This document shows, one piece after another, positions 52,995 to 59,697 of a DNA stretch of 64,000 nucleotides. Position 1 is the first letter of the stretch, and the number at the start of each line of letters is the position of its first letter. The notes under the pieces are model-generated. The model was not told the origin of the DNA. It saw nothing but the letters and a program-made list of their open reading frames with translations, and did not search any database. A program made the translations under genes and the position numbers. The stretch comes from JAXGPP01 sp040766885 (GTDB lineage: Bacteria > Planctomycetota > Planctomycetia > Pirellulales > Thermoguttaceae), in the NCBI GenBank assembly GCA_040766885.1, contig JAXGPP010000005.1, positions 416,921-480,920 of the forward strand, written 5' to 3'.

Positions 52995-54353
52995 TCACGC
53001 TTCGCTCACGTTGTCGCGGATAATTGCGGTTCCCTTTGCCTTGTTGATGACGCTGAACGCCGCGCGGGACGTGTTATCGCTGATGACGGCATAGAAAACG
53101 CCCTCGTCGAGCACGACATGGTCGCGGGGCGCGTGCCCGTCGATGAACTCGCAGCCGCGCACCTGGAGGCGGCCGGCCTGGGCTTGGATGAGCGGCCGGG
53201 CCTGGTTTCGCGGATCGATGCAGTGGATGTGGCAATCGGTGAAGCTCACCTTGCCCCCGCCATCGATCCGGGCCAGTGCGACGCCGTGCTTGCCGAAGGC
53301 GCTGCCCCACATCCCGCAGGTGCTGAACTGGAGCGGCCCGTGGTTGGTTGGCTCGACGACGATGTCGCCGTAGATCTGCGAATTGGTGAACCGCGTGCCG
53401 CTGTGTCCCTGCATCTGGACCACGTGCACGGCGCGATTGCACAGATCCGCGCCACCCCCCATGACCTGCGCGTTGCCGCCGCCCTGGTAGGCAGGATTAT
53501 CGCCCGCCGAGCAGACGAACTGGAAGCCGGTCTCGAAGTTGATGCAGAAGCAACTGACGAGCGACTGCCAGTCGGTCCGCCCGATTACGAAGGCCTTCCC
53601 CTCGCGCAGCGTGAACTTAGCCGCGGCGCCGCTCGCGCTCCAGAACGGCCAGAAGTGGACGTTCTCGACGCGCCCCACGTCAAGGCAGCGGTCAATGTAC
53701 AGCCCGCGATAGAGCGGCTGCCCGTAGAGATTGCGAATCAGATGGCGTCCGGTGTGCCGCCCGCCGAAATCCACAGCCTGGTAAGGATTGATCAGCAGGA
53801 CGTCGAGAATCGCACAGTTGTCGGCGCCGCCGAGCGAGGAACTGATCGTCCAGGGGTAGGGCACCGGTGGATCGGCGTCTTTCTGCTCGGGGTAGAACAC
53901 CGCCAACCCTTTGATGGTGGCATTCGTGTTGAGCTGAACCAGCGGCGTGCCGTCGGCGTGGCCAGCGCCCTCGACGGCCAGCAGCACGCTGCCGCCGAGC
54001 ACTGACTGCCCATCCGAGTTCTTCTGCCAGGGCGTCGTGGGGGGCGCGTTGAATATTCCCTCCAGCGTCACGTTGCCGGGCACCACGAGGTGCGAGGCGA
54101 TCAGGTACCGGCCAGGTGGCACAAACACGATGCCCCCACCCGCCGCATGCGCTTGATCGAGGGCCGTCTGAAAGGCTTTCGTGTCGTCTGTCTTTCCGTC
54201 GCCCAGCGCGCCGAATTGGCGGACATCCAGCCGGTAGTCGACGCGCAGCGGAGCCCGCTCGGCGGCCGGAGAACTTCCGGCAAACGATGCACCGAGGAGG
54301 GCGAGCCCAGCGGTGGTGATTGCGCCCCGGCGCGAAGCGATATTCGGGTTCAT
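52995..54353 (-). CDS. Exported pectin-lyase-fold protein (Pectate_lyase_3-like)
   Basis: A 452-residue right-handed beta-helix protein. The ATG at 54353 gives a signal with twin Arg (SRRGAITTAG), so Tat export is likely. The mature part opens with VRQFGALGDGKTDDTKAFQ, the diagnostic start of Pectate_lyase_3/rhamnogalacturonase-B-type proteins, followed by GGGIVFVPPGRYL and coils of the beta-helix. Members act as lyases, hydrolases or epimerases on polyuronides, or are only binding proteins. The catalytic residues cannot be assigned here. It lies 71 bp downstream of the epimerase gene on the same strand. Confidence 0.87.
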   Translation of the reverse strand: MNPNIASRRGAITTAGLALLGASFAGSSPAAERAPLRVDYRLDVRQFGALGDGKTDDTKAFQTALDQAHAAGGGIVFVPPGRYLIASHLVVPGNVTLEGIFNAPPTTPWQKNSDGQSVLGGSVLLAVEGAGHADGTPLVQLNTNATIKGLAVFYPEQKDADPPVPYPWTISSSLGGADNCAILDVLLINPYQAVDFGGRHTGRHLIRNLYGQPLYRGLYIDRCLDVGRVENVHFWPFWSASGAAAKFTLREGKAFVIGRTDWQSLVSCFCINFETGFQFVCSAGDNPAYQGGGNAQVMGGGADLCNRAVHVVQMQGHSGTRFTNSQIYGDIVVEPTNHGPLQFSTCGMWGSAFGKHGVALARIDGGGKVSFTDCHIHCIDPRNQARPLIQAQAGRLQVRGCEFIDGHAPRDHVVLDEGVFYAVISDNTSRAAFSVINKAKGTAIIRDNVSEA

Positions 54354-54424
54354 GGGTTGGCCTGGCTCCTGGGTGCTTCTGAGTTCAACCGTGGCGATGC
54401 GCAGCTTCGTAGCTCTTCTTCTTA

Positions 54425-55795
54425 TCACTCATGGCGGCCGAGGAGGTGGCGGAGGGCGGTTTCGAGGTCGGGATGGCGAAAGGGGTAGCCCGAACGCTCG
54501 AGCCGCCGGGGCAACACTCGGGCGCTGGCCAGGAGCATTTCGTCGGCCATTTCGCCCAGCGCCAGCCTGATGGCCCTCGCCGGGACGGGGATCAGGGCCG
54601 GGCGGTGAAGGACGCGGGCGAGCGTCGCCGTGAACTCGCGGTTCGTCACCGGCCGCGGGGCGACGAGGTTCACCGGGCCGGCGAGCGACGGGGTCATGAG
54701 GCAATGCTCAATCGCTCCGATGGCATCGTCGATGGAAATCCAACTCCAATACTGCCGGCCGCTGCTGATTGGGCCGCCCATGGCTAGCGAGAAGGGCGTG
54801 ACGATCTGCCCCAACGCTCCGCCGCGGGGACTGAGCACGACCCCGAAGCGCACGTGCACCACGCGGATACCCGCCTCGACGGCCGGCTGCGCGGCCCGTT
54901 CCCACTCTTGGGCCACCTCGGCCAGGAAGCCCGTGCCGGCCGATGAATCCTCATCGAGTTCTTCGTCGCCACGGTTGCCATAGAAGCCGATCGCCGACGC
55001 GCACACGAGCACGCCCGGCGGCCTGGCGGCGCGGGCGAGCGATCGGGCCAGCCTCCCGGTGGCGATCACGCGACTATCGCGAATGCGCGCCTTCTTGGCC
55101 GGGGTCCATCGCGCGGCGACGCTCTCGCCGGCCAGGTGCACGACGGCATCGATACCGGTCCAGTCGGACTCTCCCGTAGCTGGGTTCCAGCGGATCGCGT
55201 CCGGCTCCTCGCTCGTGCCGCGTACCAACCGCTTTACGTGGTGACCGCCCGAGTTGAGGTAGGCCGCCAGGGCCGAGCCGATCAGGCCCGACGATCCGCT
55301 CAGGGCAACTGTGTGCCGCGGCAGGTCGCGAAAGGGGGCGTGGGCGGCGAGGTCGGCAGCCAGGGTATCGTGCCGATAACGGAACGCGCGGCGGAGTTTG
55401 CGGTCGATCAGCCCCGCGCCGAACCGCTGCCCCCACTTGCCGGCGGGCAGGACGTATTCGATGCGGTCTTCGGCAATCGTGCGATCGTCGGCGGCAGGCT
55501 CGAAGCGGTGGAGGTGCTCCCAGTGGGCAAACGGCCCGCGGTTCTGCACGTCGCGGAACTGCCGGCCGGGCTGGTAGTCGCGGTGCTCGGCAACCCAGGT
55601 GATGGGCACCGGACCGATTTCCATGGTGAGGGTCACCCGGTCGCCGTCGCGGATCGTTCCGCTCCGCTGGACGACGCTCACCTTTTCCCAGGGCGGCGTG
55701 AGCCGCTCGAGCGCTCCGGGGCGCTCGTGCCAGGCGAAGACTTCGTCGACGGCAGAGGGGAGTCCCGATCGGTACTGGAACAGTTGAGGCGTCAC
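54425..55795 (-). CDS. SRPBCC domain fused to TIGR01777 NAD-dependent epimerase
   Basis: A 456-residue cytosolic protein. Residues about 5-150 are an SRPBCC (START-like) domain (LTPPWEKVSVV, EIGPVPITWVAEH). Residues about 160-455 are an extended SDR of the TIGR01777 family: GSSGLIGSALAAYL (GxxGxxG 167-173), HLAGESVAARW, SAIGFYGNRGDEE with Tyr in YG, and RFGVVLSPRGGALG. This fusion is known in planctomycetes and actinobacteria. The function is unknown; it may bind a lipid or isoprenoid and modify a sugar or quinone-like group. It looks unrelated to the glycan genes. Confidence 0.93.
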   Translation of the reverse strand: MTPQLFQYRSGLPSAVDEVFAWHERPGALERLTPPWEKVSVVQRSGTIRDGDRVTLTMEIGPVPITWVAEHRDYQPGRQFRDVQNRGPFAHWEHLHRFEPAADDRTIAEDRIEYVLPAGKWGQRFGAGLIDRKLRRAFRYRHDTLAADLAAHAPFRDLPRHTVALSGSSGLIGSALAAYLNSGGHHVKRLVRGTSEEPDAIRWNPATGESDWTGIDAVVHLAGESVAARWTPAKKARIRDSRVIATGRLARSLARAARPPGVLVCASAIGFYGNRGDEELDEDSSAGTGFLAEVAQEWERAAQPAVEAGIRVVHVRFGVVLSPRGGALGQIVTPFSLAMGGPISSGRQYWSWISIDDAIGAIEHCLMTPSLAGPVNLVAPRPVTNREFTATLARVLHRPALIPVPARAIRLALGEMADEMLLASARVLPRRLERSGYPFRHPDLETALRHLLGRHE

Positions 55796-56336
55796 GGGAA
55801 GGTCACTCCGAAGTCAGCCGGTCCTGGGTTGAAAACATGCCCACCCCCCGTTGATGCGCAACAATCCTGCGTATTCTCGATTTCGTTCGTTCTGGCGTGT
55901 AGCGGCAAGTCCATGGCAGTGAATACTTTCGTATCGCGCGGCTCGACGCAAGTAAGCAATCCTTTTGAGGGGCGTGTTGAACTTCAGGCTGCTCTCCCCG
56001 CTCCGACGCACGCGGCCTCAACGGGCGAGCGGTGCCGGAACTTGATATTAGCCGGACGCAACAACCATTATTGTACCATATAGTGGACAAATGTGCAATA
56101 TCTAATCCTGGTCGAATGGCCGGATTTTTTTGGCTGCCGGGAGGGGGGCGGAACGGGAATCGGTGCCTGGTCACCCTCGCGCGACCTTGAAAGACCGCTC
56201 GCAGTCACTCTTGCCCCGCTGGCGGGTCGCTTGTTAGGCTGTCGCTGTTGCGGACCGACACATTCTCAGGTGCGGGCGTCGCGCCTGCCCGAGTGCAACC
56301 GGGACGGCCGCACCACAGGCGCTGCGGGAGGCTGGG
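55796..56336. promoter_or_regulatory. 541-bp upstream region of the ferredoxin/AOR operon
   Basis: No open frame here has a credible start or motif. The segment around 56041-56110 is clearly more AT-rich than its surroundings and probably holds the promoter of the downstream redox operon; the left part also contains the promoter of the leftward epimerase. Confidence 0.5.
56071..56090. promoter_or_regulatory. Imperfect AT-rich dyad, candidate operator
   Basis: TTGTACCATATAGTGGACAA has TTGT and ACAA ends with a TATA core and matching C/G positions. It lies 247 bases before the ferredoxin start, in the AT-rich part of the region. The form recalls CRP/FNR-type sites only loosely. Confidence 0.25.
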
Positions 56337-56873
56337 ATGACCAAGAAGCTGGCGGTGGTGCCGGAGCTTTGTTCCGGCTGCCGGATGTGCGAACTGGTGT
56401 GCGCGATCGAGCACTTCGGCGTCAACAATACCAAGAAGAGCGCCGTCCGGGTGCTGGTGGCTTATCCGCATCCGGTAATGCGGCTGCCGATCGTGTGCAG
56501 CCAGTGCAAGGTACCCGTGTGTGCCGACGCCTGCCCGGTCGGGGCCCTGACGCGGAAGGACGGCGCGGTGCATCTCGACACGGCCGGCTGCATCACCTGC
56601 TTCAAGTGCGTTGAGGCCTGCCCGTTCGGCGCGATCTACGCGCACAGCGACGTCGAGCACCCGATCAAGTGCGACTTGTGCGGCGGCCAGCCGAAATGCG
56701 TGGAGGCGTGCCCCAAGGGGGCGATCCGCCTCATTCCCGAGCAGTCGCTGGGAGAAGCGAAACGGCTGAGCAATATCCTTAGCTACACCCATATGAAAGA
56801 GATCGAGTTCACCGAGAAAGGCGAGCGGAAGATCATCCGCTATGCCGAGATCGGCCAGGAAGAACTCGGTTAA
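56337..56873 (+). CDS. Ferredoxin-like protein with four [4Fe-4S] clusters
   Basis: A 178-residue cytosolic electron carrier. GGAGG lies six bases upstream of the ATG. Sixteen Cys occur in four sets: C12/15/18/22, C54/57/62/66, C85/88/91/95 and C112/115/121/125, the HycB/CooF/DMSO-reductase-beta pattern. It ends ten bases before the aldehyde ferredoxin oxidoreductase gene, so it is almost certainly that enzyme's electron partner. Low-potential electrons from aldehyde oxidation would pass through it to another acceptor not encoded here. Confidence 0.95.
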   Translation: MTKKLAVVPELCSGCRMCELVCAIEHFGVNNTKKSAVRVLVAYPHPVMRLPIVCSQCKVPVCADACPVGALTRKDGAVHLDTAGCITCFKCVEACPFGAIYAHSDVEHPIKCDLCGGQPKCVEACPKGAIRLIPEQSLGEAKRLSNILSYTHMKEIEFTEKGERKIIRYAEIGQEELG

Positions 56874-56883
56874 GGGTCGACTC

Positions 56884-58713
56884 ATGAACATCAAATCGGG
56901 CTATTTCAAGAAGCGTCTCGACGTCGACCTTAGCACCGGCCGCTGCCCGCGGACCGGGTTGGCGGACGATTTCGTGGAGCAGTACATTGGCGGCCGCGGG
57001 TTCGGCGCCAAGCTCGTCTGGGACAATCTCGTCCGCCACGACTTCAAAGTCGACCCCCTCGGCCCGGAGAACCTGCTGGTGATCGCTCCGGGCCCGCTCA
57101 CGGGCACCTATGTGCCCTCGTCGGGCAAGTGCTCGCTGGTGGCCGTATCGCCGGGCACCGGCGTGTATGGCGACTCGTCGATCGGCGGGACGATCGGCGC
57201 AGAACTCCGCCAGGCCGGCCTTGATTTCGTCACCATCAGCGGCCGCGCGCCGCAGCTTTCCATCCTGTTTATCGACGAAGGCGAGACGAGCATCCTGCCG
57301 ATGCCCGAACTGGCCGGCAAGACGAGCCTCGAAGCCGAAGGGCTGATCAAGGATCGGCTGGGGACGCACGAGGTCAAAGTGGCCACGATCGGCCCGGCGG
57401 GCGAGCGGCTGGTCCGTTTCGCCAGCGTCCAGGCCGACTGGTCGCGCAACGCCGGCCGCACCGGCATGGGCGCCGTGATGGGGTCGAAGAACCTCAAGGC
57501 GATCGTGCTCCGCGGCAGCAAGGACCTGCCGGTGCACGATGTCCGCGGCCTGATGGCCGAGTCGGACAAGGCCTACGACTACATGCGCAACCACAAGTAC
57601 TTCCGCATGTGGCAGCGCGAGGGGCTGATGATGGTCGTCGACTACGCCAGCGCAGCCGGGATCCTGCCGACCTACAACTTCAAGGATGCGACCTACCCGA
57701 AGGTCAAGAAGATCAACGGCGAGACGATGCTCGACGGGTACAAGATCGGCGACTCGGCCTGTTTTGCCTGCGCGATGTGCTGCGGCAACATCTGCCTGGT
57801 GAAGCAGGGCCGCTACGTCGGCACGGTGACCGAGGGGCCGGAATACGAATCGGTGGCGATGCTGGGCTCGAACTTGGGGGTCGAGACCTACGGCGCGGTG
57901 CTGCACTTGAATCAGCTCTGCGACGAGCTGGGGCTGGACACGATCTCGACCGGCAGCCTGGTCGGCGCGATGATCGAGGGGTACGAGAAAGGGGTGATCT
58001 TGCTGGAGGACCTGGACGGCCGGCCGATCAGTTGGGGGGACGAGGAGGCGATCGTCGAGCTCGTGCACAAGATCAGCCGCCGCGAGGGCGTGGGCGATAC
58101 GATCGCTGAGGGGGCTCGCGGCGTCATCGCCCGCTGGCCTGAGATGAGCAAGATCGTGCTGCACGTCAAGGGGCTGGAACAAAGCGCCTACGACAGCCGC
58201 GCCGCTTCGAGCATGGCGCTGGCCTATGCCACGAGCGACATCGGCGCCCATCACGCCCGGGCATGGACGATCGCCAAGGAAGTGGAACAGGGGGAGAGCT
58301 GGACCGATGAAGACCGGGTGAACCTGGTAATCTACCACCAGTCGCTGCGGCCGCTGTTCGACATGCTGGGCGTCTGCCGCCTGCCGTGGATCGAGCTGGG
58401 GCTCAACGAAGAGCACTACGCGCGGTTCTACGGGCATGTGACCGGCAAGAACGCCAGCCTGGGCGAGCTGTTGAAGAAGTCGAACGAGATCTACAATCTG
58501 ACGCGGTTGATCAACGTCAAGCTGGGCATGACCCGCAAGGACGACAGCCTGCCCTACAAGGTGCACGCCTGCCCGATCCAGACCGGCGCGACCGCGGGGA
58601 AGGTGATCGACCCCGCGGTATTCGAGCGACTGCTCGATCTGTACTACCAGAAGCGCGGGTGGGATGCCGACGGCGTGCCGCCGGCTGAGGTCGAAGCGGC
58701 GTTCAGCGGGTAG
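56884..58713 (+). CDS. aor: Tungsten-type aldehyde ferredoxin oxidoreductase
   Basis: A 609-residue enzyme of the AOR family, normal length, which oxidises aldehydes to carboxylic acids using a tungsto-bispterin cofactor and a [4Fe-4S] cluster. Seen: IGGRGFGAKLVWDN and PGPLTGTYVPSSGK of the N-terminal domain, WSRNAGRTGMGAVMGSKNLK at the pterin-binding region, and cluster ligands C293-x2-C296-x3-C300, with the fourth in DMLGVC (C498). AAGGG precedes the ATG at 56884. The gene is tightly linked to the ferredoxin upstream. AOR is oxygen-sensitive, so it indicates an anaerobic or microaerobic life phase. Which aldehyde it uses is unknown; family members can also be benzoyl- or acyl-specific. Confidence 0.95.
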   Translation: MNIKSGYFKKRLDVDLSTGRCPRTGLADDFVEQYIGGRGFGAKLVWDNLVRHDFKVDPLGPENLLVIAPGPLTGTYVPSSGKCSLVAVSPGTGVYGDSSIGGTIGAELRQAGLDFVTISGRAPQLSILFIDEGETSILPMPELAGKTSLEAEGLIKDRLGTHEVKVATIGPAGERLVRFASVQADWSRNAGRTGMGAVMGSKNLKAIVLRGSKDLPVHDVRGLMAESDKAYDYMRNHKYFRMWQREGLMMVVDYASAAGILPTYNFKDATYPKVKKINGETMLDGYKIGDSACFACAMCCGNICLVKQGRYVGTVTEGPEYESVAMLGSNLGVETYGAVLHLNQLCDELGLDTISTGSLVGAMIEGYEKGVILLEDLDGRPISWGDEEAIVELVHKISRREGVGDTIAEGARGVIARWPEMSKIVLHVKGLEQSAYDSRAASSMALAYATSDIGAHHARAWTIAKEVEQGESWTDEDRVNLVIYHQSLRPLFDMLGVCRLPWIELGLNEEHYARFYGHVTGKNASLGELLKKSNEIYNLTRLINVKLGMTRKDDSLPYKVHACPIQTGATAGKVIDPAVFERLLDLYYQKRGWDADGVPPAEVEAAFSG

Positions 58714-58751
58714 ATCGGGCCTCGGCCTGGCTCCGCGGTGCGGCGGATCGC

Positions 58752-58765
58752 CCGCCTGAAGGCGG
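58752..58765. terminator. Hairpin downstream of AOR
   Basis: CCGCC (58752-58756) and GGCGG (58761-58765) with a TGAA loop, 38 bases after the AOR stop. It is a possible terminator without a U-tract. Confidence 0.35.
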
Positions 58766-58840
58766 AACTCCAGCGGTGATCGGTGGTGACGGCGGCTGGC
58801 AGAGCGACGGGCTATTCCAAATGCCCGCAGGGACTGCGGA

Positions 58841-58872
58841 GTGCCCGCAAGGGACTGCGGGCCTACTTTGGG
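58841..58872 (+). repeat. 32-nt dispersed hairpin repeat, copy 1
   Basis: The sequence from GTGCCCGCAAGG to CTACTTTGGG is identical to 62526-62557. It contains a seven-base stem, GCCCGCA/TGCGGGC, around AGGGAC. A partial copy (TGCCCGCAGGGACTGCGGA) precedes it and a further GGGCCTACTTTGGGCTGC follows, so this is a small nested array. It looks REP-like. Confidence 0.75.
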
Positions 58873-59139
58873 CTGCAGGCCTCCTTTCTCGGGCCTACTT
58901 TGGGCTGCGGGCGTGTGGTGGTATCGCCCTGCCGGTGCTTGCTCCGCCGATTCTGGTCGGGTAGACCATAGGGGGCCGCCGAATCTTGAGCGGCGGCTGT
59001 AAGAAAATGGTCGCCTGCTCCGTCAGAGATGTTGGGCGGTGAGTTCAAGTCCGCCTCCGAGCATGATTTGGGGTAATGCGTTGGGAAAGAACGAGGTTCG
59101 CGTTCGGTTCCAACGCACACACCCGTTGCTCCGCGGAGA

Positions 59140-59697
59140 ATGCAGCAGGACGCCGGGATGGACGGGAATCGCGCAGACTGGCTCGAGAGCATGGTGGAGC
59201 AGCATGCGCGGATGGTCTTCGCCACGGCCTATCGGATCCTGGGACGGGCCGACGACGCCGAAGACGTGCTGCAGGATGTATTCCTGAAGATCGTCGCCAG
59301 CAAGAGCGGGCCAGCGCTCGGCAGCATTCGCGACTGGGGCGCCTATTTGCGAACCATGGCCGCGCGCACGGCGATCGACCTCGTGCGCCACCGCCAGCGA
59401 CAGTGCCGGGAGACTGCCTCGGCATCGAGGCTGGACCTCGTGGCCGGGCAGGAGGATCCGCAGCGCCTGGCAGACCGGCAGCACCGGGCCTGGCAACTGC
59501 GGCAAGCGCTCAGGGTATTGCCTGTACGAGACGCACTCGTGTTTACGCTTCGGTGCCTCGAAGACATGAGCTACGACCAGATCGCGGCGCAGATGGATCT
59601 CAGCGTCAACCAGATTGGGGTCATCCTGCATCGCACGCGAAAACGGTTGCGCGAAATCCTCGAGCAGATGGGCATCACACAAGGAGAATCCGGGTGA
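59140..59697 (+). CDS. ECF-type RNA polymerase sigma factor
   Basis: A 185-residue sigma-70 family protein. Region 2 is at about 20-85 (RMVFATAYRILGRADDAEDVLQDVF, quoted in part) with TAIDLVRHRQRQ, and region 4 at about 120-175 (LRVLPVRDALVFTLRCLE, MSYDQIAAQMDLS, RTRKRLREIL) with its helix-turn-helix. The ATG at 59140 has GGAG close by; an ATG at 59158 with AGGA is an equal alternative. The stop overlaps the GTG of the FecR-type gene, the usual sigma/anti-sigma pairing, so the pair is probably autoregulated and senses an envelope signal. Confidence 0.93.
   Translation: MQQDAGMDGNRADWLESMVEQHARMVFATAYRILGRADDAEDVLQDVFLKIVASKSGPALGSIRDWGAYLRTMAARTAIDLVRHRQRQCRETASASRLDLVAGQEDPQRLADRQHRAWQLRQALRVLPVRDALVFTLRCLEDMSYDQIAAQMDLSVNQIGVILHRTRKRLREILEQMGITQGESG

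Larger units (their letters stand above)
58714..59139. other. 426-bp gap rich in hairpins and repeats
   Basis: No gene. After the AOR stop come a CCGCC-TGAA-GGCGG hairpin (58752-58765), a degenerate and an intact copy of a hairpin repeat (about 58820-58872), further GGGCCTACTTTGGGCTGC copies to about 58910, and a GCCGCCG/CGGCGGC stem (58975-58997). The right end (59060-59139) is the likely promoter of the sigma-factor operon; GCGTTGG (59078-59084) and CCAACGC (59110-59116) form an inverted pair there. Confidence 0.55.

Noticed and set aside
56833..58566. Leftward 577-codon frame opposite AOR
   Set aside because: His/Asp/Val-rich shadow of the AOR gene, whose Cys ligands are all in place.
59076..59693. 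Upstream extension of the FecR frame
   Set aside because: It overlaps the sigma-factor gene in another frame; the GTG at 59694 with AAGGAG is the clear start.
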